Shown piece after piece: positions 27,198 through 41,723 of a stretch of 64,000 nt of DNA (its first letter is position 1; each line of letters begins with the position of its first letter). A program made the translations under genes and the position numbers. The notes below the pieces were generated by a model. It ran no database searches. It saw nothing but the letters and a program-made list of their open reading frames with translations, and had not been told where the DNA came from. Location of the stretch: NCBI GenBank assembly GCA_024220505.1, contig JAKZZE010000017.1:248001-312000 (forward strand). The letters run 5' to 3'. This stretch comes from Rhizopus arrhizus. Lineage: Eukaryota; Mucoromycota; Mucoromycetes; Mucorales; Rhizopodaceae.

Positions 27198-28369
27198 AAA
27201 ACTCATTCAGCAATATATAAAGACATATATCACAAACATCAAAAAGTTTATTTTTGTTGTTACATACTTGTAGATTTATTAAAAAGTAGGGAATATCCCA
27301 TAACACTTTTATGTCAAAAATGCGGAGTTTGAATTTACTTTCTGTCTTAGATCAAAAAGTGCTTATAAAGCTTTTTTTTTTGTGATGATAAAAGGAAGGG
27401 ATGCATACGATACGTGAGTGCAATACATATGAAAGAGTATATTAAACACATTTAGTGCATCCTTATATATTTCCTGCCCTCATTGGATCCAAAATCAAGG
27501 ACATTTACATTAATGTTAAGTACGATCTACCATTAAGATCAAGAGATAATGAAATCAGCATTGGCATTATCTTCGAGGCATGAGCCTCCTTTATGTGTTG
27601 ATGTATGATTAGAGAATTGATGTTATGCAGCCTAAATGAAGACAAAAGGATGGTTGTAGTATAATTAGGCTTCAGATTCTATTACATAAATATATAATAA
27701 ACACATAATTTTTTTTTCTTTTTATAGTAAATTTATTTCCAAATAATGTTTCCTGATTTGCTACCTAAGTCTAGCGCCTAATCCTTCTGTTTCTCTATTA
27801 CAGAATATCAATGGTTTATTTATTGCTTGATTGTTGAAATAAAAATAAAAAATATAGGTGTAAAAGACAAAGAAAGAGCGATTTAAAAAATACTTTAAAA
27901 CCATAAACAGAAACTTGTTAGGCCTTTTGTTTTCTGCAGCTTTAAGAAGAGAGTATCACTGATTAGATTTTCTCCAGTTGAAGAAAGAATAAGAAAGCCC
28001 CAAAATTTATTCTTAACTTTCTCTTTACTATTAACTATTTTTTTTTAAAAGACAAACACAGTCTTAGTGTTCTATATATTCACTATGGACATCGATTACA
28101 CCTAATATTTGTCCTACATACTATATCCCAAACGAACTACAAGCTTCAAACCTATTCTTTTCCATTATTCTTCAATAAAATTCCTTAAATCTTTTGTATT
28201 GTTATCATGGCCCATGTTTCACTTGTTATTTATTGAGAGTTCATCAAGCAAGTTCCATTGAATTCAAATATGTAAACATATTTCCTTTCTTCCAACACAT
28301 TGCATATTTGTTTACATAACAGCTTACTCCATTTCTCTATAAATACAGGTTCTTTTTTCTTTTTGCAAG
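27198..28369. other. Gene-poor spacer downstream of QCR6
   Basis: AT-rich. No gene can be supported. A short open stretch at about 27480-27588 (+) reads ALIGSKIKDIYINVKYDLPL and looks more protein-like than its surroundings, but I cannot name it. Confidence 0.4.
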
Positions 28370-28790
28370 CTTAATAAGACATGAAATAGACTTGAGTCAA
28401 AATATTGGCATAATCGTCCTGTTTTACAACACCATAATAACAATCCAAAACACCCTGTTCAAAATCATTTACAGTTCATGATATTCTTATAACCTCACTT
28501 TGTCTTGGGAATCATGTGAAATGATCATACTCTTTTCAATTTTTTCTTTTGAAACCCTAACTTTTCTATTGTTTTCGTCTACAACGAACCTTAGCTCATC
28601 ATACTACATAACCTTCATTTGTTACTCTTCAGTCCATTTCATATTACCTTTAGCTCATCTAAGGCGCCTTTCCATATACTTTCGGGCTAGGACAGGTTTA
28701 CAGGCTGCATTACACAATTGCAATTCCAGCTGATCGTAAATTGTAAAGGATCTATGTGTACAATTATATTGGAGCGGTTTTTCGGCTCAT
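28370..28790 (-). pseudogene. Decayed Tc1-like transposase (DDE domain)
   Basis: One minus-strand frame, broken by a few stops, reads THRSFTIYDQLELQLCNAAC, KPVLARKYMERRLR, NMKWTEE, then YDELRFVVDENNRKVRVSKE, and with one frame change GVLDCYYGVVKQDDYANILT. This follows the order of Tc1 transposases (RKxxxRRLRWAKxxxxWTxEQW, then the first catalytic Asp in WSDESRF, here altered to YDELRF, and the later KQDDYANIL block). The first Asp remains but flanking residues and stops show decay. Identified by motif order only. Confidence 0.65.
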
Positions 28791-29798
28791 TTATTTATCT
28801 CCTTTGGTCTTTCGGCACCTGTTCTTAGCAGACGGGACGTACTTTTCTTGTATTTTTAAAAATATTACTAACGATACTGGCGTTTGTACTAATAGCTTTG
28901 CAATGACCGATAAAGAATGATTTCATGTATGTATGCCATGGTTTCCACATTAAGAGCATATGTCTTCTAAAATCCACAAATATTTAGCACTAAAACTTCA
29001 CTTGGTATGTTGATGTTTATCAGAAATGTATAAAAAGAAACTTATTTTTTAGAATACAAGATATTTTAAAATAACTATTATTCTTTTTGCTATGTTATAT
29101 TTCATCTTTATTTTTTGGTTATTGCTTTTTTATAGTTCATTGTATTACAATTGGGTACCTTCTGTCGCCTTTTTTAGATCTTCTGCAGCTTTGATTTAAT
29201 AATTTATGTTAGTAACATTTAATCTCCGAAATAATTTTTGACCATTTAAAGGATAAACAAAGTTAAACCACCGAAAATTCCAGGCACTCTAGATCAATTT
29301 CGATGTGAGAAAGCAAATAGATTTGAAATTAAAGGACGAAAGCTGGGAATGATGAAAGAAGTCTAAGAAGGCATAGATGTTAGATGTGAATAATATCTCA
29401 GTTATAAAAATTTTGTTTACTAATTTATGCAAAAACGAGCACGAGCTTTAAAATATTTAAAAAAAAAGCTTGATTTCTTCAAATTGAGAAGTTATCATAT
29501 TTTGATTTTTAATATTTTAGAGCTCATGGAAACATCGCAAACATGAAATGGTCTTTTTTAGCACTAAAATAAAAAAGACGCACGACAGTAACACTAAGCA
29601 CGTTATTTATTTTTAGTTTGGACATATATGAACATAAAGAAAATTATTTATAACAAAGCAAGCACATATATAAAGAAATACAACAAGAGAAATGAAGCTT
29701 AATCAGAGAGAGATGATTTAAAGGGGAGAAGGAAGGGAAATAGTGAGAGTGTGTGAGTAAGTGAGTGAGAGATGTACAATAAATTATAAACAAAATTT
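28791..29798. other. Spacer between Tc1 relic and FYR-domain gene
   Basis: AT-rich, no supported gene. The last few hundred bases (with a GTGAGTGAGAGA-type purine run at 29738-29772) probably belong to the 3' UTR of the minus-strand gene that ends at 29799. Confidence 0.4.
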
Positions 29799-31555
29799 TT
29801 AAGCTTCATTATCTGTGAGAGGAGATGATGCACCACTACTAGAACTTGATTGATCTTCAGGAGATTTTATAAGTTGTCTATCATTTGAGGATGAGCCAAG
29901 TCGTGAGCTTGATCTTCTGACAGATTTGCCTTTGGTGTTGCTTATGGCTTCAAAATTTTGCCAAATGTAATTTTTGCATTTGTCTGCGTTTGGTAAATCT
30001 TGAATCATTTTTGCAATTGTGTTTTTTCGTAGACCAAAAAAGTCTGGCCCTACTGGATTATGACCATAGTCCATGTTACGAATAGCAAATGCTCTAGAGT
30101 AAGTTTAGTATCTTATTTGGTAAGTTTAAGCTTGTTTACCTTCGTACTACAATTGTCCAAACTGTAGTAGGAGTAGGACCACGCCAACATTCATTTGGAT
30201 TATCATCTGCATTTAATTGAAACTTTTGTATGATTTAATATCAAATTATGCAGTGTAAATTATAAACTTACAATAGGTTCTTCACCGCCATCCAAGATTT
30301 CACAGGTATATTGAGTATCACTGTGTGGATCAATCATACTTCGGTACCACCTAATAAGATAAAAACCAGTTAGATCAAAAATTAAAAAAAAAATAATCCT
30401 AAACATACTTTTTGACACAATAACCAACAGGATAAATATATCTTTGATTATGAAAAGCAGCTCTATCCCAAACCACAGTACCCAAATTGAGCACTGTCCA
30501 AGAATCAACTTCAGCAGGTAACACATATTGTCCAAGTTTATTCTTCTCAACCTCTATAAATGGTCTAATGTCGTTTGCATTAGGTGGCTTTGTATCACGT
30601 TTTTTACGCCTCGATTGATGAAAGTAGGTATCAGTTGTACCCGTGGAAGTAATGGATCTAATAGTCATTGTTTCTTGTTTTGGTTTTTTGACTGATTCTT
30701 GCTGTTCAAGTGTGTTTTCTTTTCTTTTGAGACCGTGATCTTGACTGGTGTCGTGTTGATTACTGGGCCACTGACGGTTTGAATAATCGGTACTGTCTAC
30801 ATGATTTTGTACAACAGGTAAATGCAAGTTACTTTCTGTTCTCCCCCAAGGCAAGGCGGGAAGTGGGTGAGGAGGAAGTGGTGGTGGTGATGAAATTTTT
30901 GGATTCGGCGTATAATTCCATAAGGATCGCATGGGCGGAAGATAATTTTCTGTTGGAGGAGAAGAAGGTAATGACTGCAAAGGTTGTAATTGGATCAAGA
31001 CCTCAATTTGGCATTCATAAGTTTTTGGCATAGTTGAATGGACGACTTTTCCTGTTACAAACTGTTCTTTATCATTCATCACACTCGACAAAAGCCCGTG
31101 CCCTTCCCAAACAATGTTGGATGTAACGTCATGAAGAGGAGACCAATTCTCCACTGTTGTACTCTCTTCGAAATTAGCACTGTACACAGCCGCGTCTTTG
31201 TGAATCAATTGATCTGGGCTACAATAAAAAAAAAATAACAGGTGAGATTGATATGTTTATGGGCATATTTTTTTTTACCATGAAGAGCAAACAGATATGA
31301 GGCATTGCTTCAGTGGAACATTGATCCATTTCTTATGCATAGAATATTTATCATCTAATTTCATAGAAAATGAACATAGACAATGCTTTTGGGATCCATT
31401 AAATGTATAAAATATTTTTACTAGTGACAAGATTGAATTTAATATTAGAGTAAAGCAACAATGAAGAAAGCGGTACCTTTTGCTGTTTTATCCAATATAG
31501 GTGACTGGCTAGTAGGTGATAAGATTTTATTAATAGACATAGATTGATGGCACAT
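29799..31555 (-). CDS. FYRN/FYRC-domain nuclear protein (TBRG1-like)
   Basis: FYRN and FYRC form one folded module found in chromatin proteins such as trithorax-type methyltransferases and TBRG1. Here it stands alone. Exons: MCHQSMSINKILSPTSQSPI (ATG at 31553-31555), VKIFYTFNGSQKHCLCSFSM with KKWINVPLKQCLISVC, a large central exon (31208 to about 30412) and further short exons. The centre is Pro/Ser rich with nuclear-localisation-like KKPKQE and RRKKRD. FYRN is LNLGTVVWDRAAFHNQRYIY with PVGYCVKKWYRSM; FYRC is YTCEILDGGEEP, then DDNPNECWRGPTPTTVWTIV and NPVGPDFFGL. The C-terminus is Ser-rich. No SET, PHD or DNA-binding domain is visible. Splice sites of the first two introns are reconstructed and keep the frame. 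Confidence 0.82.
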
Positions 31556-34460
31556 TTTTTTCTTAATGATATTTGGATATAAAATAGGGGAAATTATAAA
31601 AGCATTGAAAGACACAACAGTAAGATGATGGCTTGCCTAAAAATGAAAGCAAAATTTTAAATACAAAAAAATAAAAAAATAAAAAATAAAAATAAAAAAA
31701 GAAAGAAAGGAAAAGGAAGGAGGAAGAATTAATATAAAAATACGAAAATTGGGATTCCTTTTGTTGAATGTGTTTATGTACAAGATTTCAAATGCCAAAA
31801 AAGAAGCGGGATAAATGTGGGTTTTTGCGCTAAAGAGCTAATATAATTCTGATATTAAATCTTTATTTTTTTCCTTAAAAGGCATATGTCTTTTCATCAA
31901 TGTTTCATCTCTTGTATAAAAATAGTAAAAGTGTTCAGTTTTCTCGATCATATAATTTAAATAGGCATGCTCTCTTCCTTGGCAATGGTTAGATTGTGAA
32001 ACATTGAAATTCTAATTTACATTTTTTTTTTTTTTTTTTTTTTACTTATTTGAATTTTACTATTAGTTATAATAGTGATAATGACTGAGTAGCAGAACAA
32101 AGATGCCTAATTGAATTCTATTTTATTTTTTTTAAAAAAGAAAAAGTAATTCTATATTTCACATTACAACCTAAAGTATTCTCCTTCTCAATGCTATCAC
32201 ACAGCATATTGTATTCTTCTTTCCTCGTGAGACATAAATACTATGATTTCAATGTTAATTGTCCTTTTATTATTAAAACATCCAAACATTTTTGTGCAAA
32301 TAACCTTAATTCATGTATTACCCACTGCACATGTACAATAAACAATCAGATAATGAAAATATCCTTTTTGGTGATGATTGTATCCTTTTTTCTTATTACC
32401 GAAAGAATGTTTAACCGAGGAGTACAGCAAGTGAGATTGTTTGTTGAGCACGTCATTTGTTGATTTCAGGTCTTTCAGTATATTTTTTGATTCGTGTAAC
32501 TCAATGTTTGACAGGGGAGAAAGTTTCCCATTTACCTCAATGAAGGATTAAACATGAGCCGTGTAACATTAAATGAATGGGTACTTCATCCCATTCTACG
32601 GTTGAAGCTAAAAAGGTATAACGATTTAGGTAATTTAACATTGTACAAATTCATTTACAATGTGCGCAGGTTCTTTTATTTCTTTTTTACACGAATTTAT
32701 TATCATTGGGGTTATTTTACATGACTTGAGTAACAGCTTTTTTGTGCACACGCACACACTCACCCCACCTTCCCTTTGGTCATTTTTTCTCTTACCATTG
32801 ATTGTTAAACAAAAACACAAAATGATACTACAGTTTCACCTATTGTGTGAGTTATTACATACTCCTAAATCTTAATTTGGGAATCAACACATGTACAATA
32901 GAATAAACCCTTTTTTTTATTTTATTTTTTTCCTCTTCATAATCAATAGAAGAAAAAAATAAACGTTTCACTGGCTTTTATTGATTCTATATTTTTTTTT
33001 TAATCTACTGGAGTTAAATTCGGTAACGACCGATTCTAGAACTCCCCTATTCTCTCTTTCTCTTCTTTGTCGAATCAAAATCTTCTATTTTTTTAATTAA
33101 AGGAACGTGCTATATTATAAAGAGAGTTTAAAACCATCTTAACATGGAAGCAATTAGTTTTAAAAAAAAGCCTGTTGGACTTGTATAACATTCATTAACT
33201 GCACAGAAAAAGGGGGTGATCTTCGTGTTATTATTTATCTCCGACAACCCTGACGTTAGATTACCTAATTATTAAGTTTGCCACTGATAAGTATTTCTTG
33301 TTTAGAATTTATTAACCAGTTAAAAGTCAAATTTAATCATCACCCAATACTCTCTCCTTTTTTCTATATTGAAAAAAGAGTATCTGCCTGTTAAACCACC
33401 TAAACATGGTTACTAAGGAAACGATCAAACATTAAACTCCGTATCAGTTTCTTTTTTTTGACAACAATAACAATTCACTTTATTGGCTGGTTATCAATCA
33501 GTGCGTACATCGGCACATTAAATCCGCGCACACAACGTTTGTTTGTCAATGGCCAAGACATATTTTTTGAATATGTAAAAGAGGTGAATTTCCCATATTT
33601 TAATCAATTCTATAAAAAAAGAAATACAAGATGTTATCACATTTCTTCTTTTTATAAAATAGATTTCACAGAAAAATCTTGTTTTGATTGTAGAAGGTTC
33701 TTTGTGGAAAAAATAAATAAATTGTAAGACACACAAAACCCTTAACTGGACCCGGTTTAAACAAAATGCTATTATTTGAGGCACGAAAGCCAATGATCAA
33801 TCTGTGACCTGCTTACATAATAAAGAAACTTTTATATGATACAAACGGGGTACTAATCGGATAGTGAATACTGGAAGTTAAATATTTAAGACGCTTATAA
33901 CGATAAGACATTCCGGTCACCCGGAGAGAAACCTATCTTTCAGGTACAACTCTATTATTTCCATTTGTATAACAATAGTTTGTCAAAGCTCAATGAACAT
34001 CAATCATGGGTAAGTATATTGATAGCTTTGTATATAATACAATTGCCTATAAAAATTTAAATACCAACTCGTTTTAAATTCAGCAAGTTTTTGTTTACAT
34101 GAACATTTTACCGCTTCAATAGATGTACAAATACTTTAAACGTACAACTTGCGCTAGAAAGTGTTTTGTCCATCAGATATCAAATGTTAAAAAACTTTTT
34201 GGAAAGAATTGATTTCCTTTGCATTTGAATAAGCTTGTATTGTGCTACACCTTAATTCAATTGCTCATTAAAAGTATTTTTCTTGACGTTATTTATTAGA
34301 AGAGAAAAAAAAATATATATATCAAACCTATTGTTTGCTAATATGTTTCAATACTATATTAAATTTCAAAAAGACAAGAATTCATTAACAAATACTTTGT
34401 TTTTTTTTTTTTATTATTATTATTTGTCTTCAGCCACTGACTGATGAAAAATGAGGTGTA
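31556..34460. other. 2.9-kb gene-poor region
   Basis: Upstream of the FYR gene. Contains an A-rich low-complexity stretch (31670-31720) and a T run at about 32020-32043. ORFs of 60-90 codons occur on both strands without protein-like composition or known motifs, and I do not call them genes. No tRNA or other structured RNA was recognised. Confidence 0.5.
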
Positions 34461-35465
34461 TTAAAGAACACTTTTTTCTATGATAAGTGAAACGTCATCC
34501 TGATGACAGCTCACCTGGCTATTATTATTACTGCTAATACTGGTACTACTGATATCGCAACCAAGGATTTGTTGTTGATGGTCCTGCCAGCATCTTTCCT
34601 TGACTTGCATGCAAGCATTTTCCCACCTCACTTTTTCTTCCCATACTTCTCTTAGTTTCTTGTATGCCATCCCACTTAATACCTCAAATTGGTCCATGGC
34701 CTCTTCGAGGGTAGCCTGCAGTCTTTGTCGCAAGATCCTTTCCTGTTTTAACTCGTATTCCATTTGATCATAGCGTTCTTGCAAACTATATTCTTTAGGT
34801 TTTTCAGCTTTGGTTTCCTCAAAAGGCATCGTTTGTACTTGTACATGTCTTGTCCGTTTCTTCTCCCTTGAAGGCTTTGGTTGTTGTTTAATCATGTTTT
34901 CAAGAGCGACAACATGTTCATGAGCTAAGCTTTGAGTCACAATGTCACTTGGTTTCTGATTGTTATTGAGTGCTTTGTATCTCTCCAAGCGCTGTTCAAG
35001 TCCTTTTTCAATCAAAGTATCATGATCTCCCTGATTCTTTCCTCCTAAAGCTCCTTCCTCTTCCTCTTCTTCTTCCAAGGTTTGTAACGTACTCTTTTCG
35101 TCTTCTAAAACAATAGAGGAGACCAACTGCATATGTCGAACAGCGGTTGTACTACTACTACTATAACACGAGTCACGTCGAGGGAGCATAGCCGGCGTCT
35201 TTTTGAAAGGGCTCGAGATTAAATCAATATAATTTTTTTTCAAGGGGGATTGATTGCTCTTTCGTCTTCTGCCGAAAAAGGAGGATCGTTTATGTACAGG
35301 CTTTTGAAACTCTTCTGGACTAGTAGTATTCAGAAATTCAACGAGAGCCTGCGTGCCTGTTCTTTTTCTCTTTTTTTTTTCGTCATCATCGTCTATATCT
35401 TCATCTGTGTCTTCTTTGCTAATGATGCGAGCATCTTTAGGTTCAAAGCTGGCCCTGAAAGTCAT
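34461..35465 (-). CDS. Hypothetical nuclear-type coiled-coil protein
   Basis: A single-exon frame of 334 residues starting MTFRASFEPKDARI (an upstream in-frame TTG is not a start). It has acidic then basic low-complexity sequence (EDIDDDDEKKKRKR), a short conserved-looking block ALVEFLNTTSPEEF, basic patches (FFGRRRKSN), an acidic run near the middle and a predicted coiled coil toward the C-terminus (about residues 235-295; YDQMEYELKQERILRQRLQ). I do not recognise a domain. Lys/Arg patches suggest a nuclear or cytoskeletal adaptor, which is inference. Codon use and composition look like a real gene. Confidence 0.75.
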   Translation of the reverse strand: MTFRASFEPKDARIISKEDTDEDIDDDDEKKKRKRTGTQALVEFLNTTSPEEFQKPVHKRSSFFGRRRKSNQSPLKKNYIDLISSPFKKTPAMLPRRDSCYSSSSTTAVRHMQLVSSIVLEDEKSTLQTLEEEEEEEGALGGKNQGDHDTLIEKGLEQRLERYKALNNNQKPSDIVTQSLAHEHVVALENMIKQQPKPSREKKRTRHVQVQTMPFEETKAEKPKEYSLQERYDQMEYELKQERILRQRLQATLEEAMDQFEVLSGMAYKKLREVWEEKVRWENACMQVKERCWQDHQQQILGCDISSTSISSNNNSQVSCHQDDVSLIIEKSVL

Positions 35466-36049
35466 TTTTTTTTTTCGCAAGCAAAAAAATGGTTATAAAA
35501 GAAAGAAAGAAAAAAAAAAAGGAAATGATGGATGAATACGTATTTACATAAAAGAGGGAGGTTACAAAATAAAGAAATTGAAAAATGAGCCCATATATAA
35601 AAAAGGAGAGAAAAGAGATAAAGTGGGGAGAAATATTGGGTTCCCACGGAAACCTTGCCTCCCCCCCTTTTTTTCAAAAAAAAAAAAAAAAAAAAAAAAA
35701 AACCAGTTTTTTTTAGTTGAATTGCCTCATTTTGAAGCAGTTCTTGAAACAGTAAAAGTAATTCTATTAATAAAGCTTTAATATATATTGGACATATGAT
35801 AAAAGGGGAAGTTTATATTTCTTTGTTTATATCATATCAACTCAGACATTAATGAAGAAAACAAATTACCATTAAACAGCTTTACAGCACATATTTAGTA
35901 TAGATAGACTTCAATACATTTTCAACTTTGTATCTTTGAACATCACTTTTTTTTTTTGAGATCAAACTAAATATTAAATTTTCAAAAGGAGTTTTTTTGT
36001 GTATTTTTTTTTTTTGTTTTTTTTTGTTTTTCTTCAGTGCAAAACATAC
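35466..36049. other. Divergent spacer with purine/pyrimidine tracts
   Basis: Promoter region between the coiled-coil gene and DCPS. Contains a 27-A run (35676-35702) and T-rich tracts. The segment just before 36050 ends in TTTTTCTTCAG, a good 3' splice site, so a 5'-UTR intron in DCPS is possible. Confidence 0.6.
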
Positions 36050-36934
36050 ATGACAAGCATTACTCGAGTTTTAAATAACTTTCAGTTTGAACGCGTTCTT
36101 TCCAATGATGTCCGCACCAAGCTAGTTCATCTTTTAGGGCATGTTGATGACCAAAAATGCATTCTCACGTTTGAAAAGACACAATTTGAAAACGAAGAAA
36201 TGCCACAACTTCCAAATTTTGTCACCTCAGTTGATAGCGTGGTTGAGAACAATATCTACAGTTGGGCACTGGGTCAAGTTGAAAAAAGTCAAATGAGGGT
36301 CAAGGTGATCTGTCCAGCGACTGATGTTCATATTGCTAAATACGAAGCTCAGACACGCCTAATGCTTCTCGAGACACCTGCAGATTATGAACGATACACC
36401 TTGCCTTATATTCAGTCAATCCCTGCCAGCCGAACACAGTGGGTACAAAATATTTTGAATGGTTCATCCGAGGCAGACCGAGTAATCTATCGAGACAATG
36501 ATCCCGAGACAGGATTTGTAGTTTTACCCGACATGAAGTGGGATGGCAGTCAAGAGAATTTGTATTGGGTTGCAATTGCAATGCGTTCTGATATTTCCTC
36601 TTTGCGGTCTTTACGGGGCGAACATTTGGGCTTATTAAGAAAGTTACGAGACAAGAGTTATGAGTTGGTGAAGGAAAAGGCTAATTTATCACCTGAACAA
36701 GTTCGATTATTTGTTCACTATCAGCCCTCATATTATCACTTTCATCTTCACATTACGGCTGTTACATTTGTAGATGCACCTGGTGTAGTCTCTGGACAAG
36801 CACATTTGTTAACAAGTATTATTGATCATCTTGAACACTTTCCAAATTATTATCAATTAGCAACTATACCATTTTTAATAGGTGAAAAGCATCAATTGGC
36901 GGCAAATTTTTTTAATATAAATCAGCGGCATTAA
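36050..36934 (+). CDS. DCS1: Scavenger mRNA decapping enzyme DcpS (m7GpppX diphosphatase)
   Basis: Hydrolyses the cap left after 3'-5' mRNA decay. One exon of about 294 residues; I choose MTSITRVLNNFQFERVLSND at 36050 because upstream in-frame codons are a poly-Phe run from a T tract. N-terminal swap domain is followed by NGSSEADRVIYRDNDPETGF and FVVLPDMKWDG, and the HIT-type catalytic triad HFHLHITAV is preceded by VRLFVHYQPSYY. Ends LAANFFNINQRH. Length is slightly shorter than the human enzyme and normal for fungi. The RBR ligase starts 45 nt downstream on the same strand. Confidence 0.94.
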   Translation: MTSITRVLNNFQFERVLSNDVRTKLVHLLGHVDDQKCILTFEKTQFENEEMPQLPNFVTSVDSVVENNIYSWALGQVEKSQMRVKVICPATDVHIAKYEAQTRLMLLETPADYERYTLPYIQSIPASRTQWVQNILNGSSEADRVIYRDNDPETGFVVLPDMKWDGSQENLYWVAIAMRSDISSLRSLRGEHLGLLRKLRDKSYELVKEKANLSPEQVRLFVHYQPSYYHFHLHITAVTFVDAPGVVSGQAHLLTSIIDHLEHFPNYYQLATIPFLIGEKHQLAANFFNINQRH

Positions 36935-36978
36935 AATAATATTCCTCTCCCCCCCTTTTTTTTTTTCCTTCTTCTTTC

Positions 36979-38511
36979 ATGTTTATTAGAGACTCTAAAG
37001 ATATTATACAAGTATTAATGATTATATTCATTGATTATTTATATCGATTATTTATACTTGCACCTGTTTCCACCATAAAGAGCTGCTCAAGACATCCTAT
37101 TTCAACTGGACTTTTATTTTTATGTTTATTCCCAATTTATTTATTTATTAAATTCATCTTATTTACTTGTTCTTTCTTTGTACAAACCCTATCCACAGCC
37201 ACCAAATTAAATAGAAAAGTACAAGCAGAAGAAGACGAAGAAGAAGAGGATGAAGAGGATGAAGAATTACAGAGATGGTCTGAAAGATGTTCAATTTGCT
37301 TTGATGCTAAATTAGATTTATGTCTTGATTTTTGTCGGGATCAATTTTGTTTACCTTGCTTTCAAAGGTATGTAACTTGTACAAATAAGTATGAATCTGT
37401 GATTGTTTATATGTTTATTAGGTACGTTTCGGAAGTGGTGAAATCTTCTTGGGGACTTTGTGTGACAAAGATCAGGTGTCCAGTCTGTCGTTTGCATATA
37501 CCACAAACAGAGTGGACAAGATATGTGCCCAAATCTATTTCAGATCTTTATGATAAATTCAATCAACCCTATCGAAGTTACTCAAGGTGCTGTCCACAGT
37601 GTGAAGTAGAAGTCATTCCTTGCCCTTTTGAACCAGAAAGATATTATCCAAGGTAAACACTGATTGACTATAAATATATATGTGTATGTGTGTGTTAATA
37701 ACGAATAGTCGCTCAAGAGTGATCGGGAGTACTTTAAAGGAAATATTCAAAAATGACGATCCATTCATTAAATTATTTGAAAGGTCAGAGTGGAGAAATT
37801 CAACTTTAGTAGAGGTGCATCATCAAGTGGTAGAGAAACTCTTGCGTATGTGTTTAGCACAAAAAGCACAAGAAATATCAAGGATGATTTTAATGTTGGA
37901 TGTGAGGCCAGATACTTGGAGAAAGATACAATTTGATCACATTTCATTTTTCTCAAACATTACATGTCCATCTTGCAGCCTATTGTTTTGTTTACAGTGT
38001 GGTTATGAAGCACACATAAACAGAACGTGTGAAGAAAATATGAACTATTTGATTTATTCAAACAAGGATCATGATTTGATACAAACATTAACTTGGGCCT
38101 TGGAGAATAGGTAACTGAATAGCAAGGAGAATAAAGAAAGAGATACTTATGGTCTATTCATAGTCAACGATGTCCTAGTTGCTCTATTATGATCAACAGA
38201 GACGAAGGATGTAACAAAGTAGATTGTACTTTTTGTGGTTTTACGTTTTGTTGGGAATGTAAATCAGTTTGGTCTAATGTAAGTTATGCTTTGTGAATGC
38301 ATTAGAAATGACAGTTGACAATAGAGATGTGGATTCTTTGATTGTGTTAATGTCCAAAATCCAAGGACGGCAGACAGATTCCAAACGCAAACAGTGGATA
38401 GGGTAAAATAGCGAAATAAATGAAATTTATAAATACTCACTCAATGATTTCTAGACTGAATTAGGTGTGCCTGATATTTCAATGATAGAATCAAGATTAT
38501 TTCTTAATTAA
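36979..38511 (+). CDS. RING-between-RING (RBR) E3 ubiquitin ligase with N-terminal membrane segments
   Basis: RBR ligases form a thioester with ubiquitin on a RING2 Cys before transfer. The N-terminus holds hydrophobic stretches (about residues 10-30 and 47-75, for example LLFLCLFPIYLFIKFILF), then an acidic linker. RING1 starts CSICFDAKLDLCLDFC, continues FCLPCFQRYV, and after an intron IRCPVCRLHIP. The in-between RING includes ITCPSCSLLFCLQCGYEAH. RING2 reads RCPSCSIMINRDEGCNKV with the expected catalytic Cys in GCNKVDCTFCGFTFCWEC. Final exons end ELGVPDISMIESRLFLN with stop at 38509-38511. Introns of about 50-60 nt are consistent. Probably anchored in ER or another membrane. Convergent with the kinase gene, 88 nt between stop codons. 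Confidence 0.88.
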
Positions 38512-38599
38512 AAACAAAAAAAAAAAAAAAAAAAAAAAACAAAACAAAACAAAAAACAAACAAAAAAAAAAGCAAAAAAAGAAAATCAAAAAAAGGCTT
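38512..38599. repeat. A-rich low-complexity spacer
   Basis: CAAAA-type and poly-A sequence between two convergent stop codons. It must contain both 3' ends. Confidence 0.8.
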
Positions 38600-41372
<2,773 letters not shown>

Positions 41373-41723
41373 GTTTTATTATTAGAGTTATTATAATTTT
41401 TTGTTGTAAAGAAAAAAAGAAAATGATAATAATATTATTTTAATGCTCTTTTGCTTTCAAAAAAAAAGCTTTAAAAGGGATATTGAGAGAGTGTGCGTGA
41501 GAGAGGGGAAATAGAACAAAAAAGGCTTAGGAGAAGGAAGGGGAGGAAGGAAAGAGGTGATGTGTTTCCAATTAAAAGATGGTTATTTTATATAGGAGAG
41601 GGGGAAAGGGAGACAAAAGGGAGGAAACAAAGAGATGTTTTTGACAGTACACTTCTTCCTTTATGCAAAATCAGGGCCTTCTTTCTTCTTCTTTTTGATG
41701 CATACATTAAGGAGCGAAAAGGA
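41373..41723. other. Spacer with purine-rich tract
   Basis: Between two tandem minus-strand genes: promoter and 5' UTR of the kinase, 3' UTR of the WHIM gene. A purine-rich tract of over 100 nt (41480-41640; GAGAG and GGAGG runs) is notable but can be explained as a pyrimidine-rich 5' leader on the minus strand. Confidence 0.5.

Noticed and set aside
32191..33793. ORFs of 61-91 codons on both strands in the 31.6-34.4 kb spacer
   Set aside because: Phe/Ile/Lys-rich composition expected of random AT-rich DNA; no motif and no splice-consistent partners.
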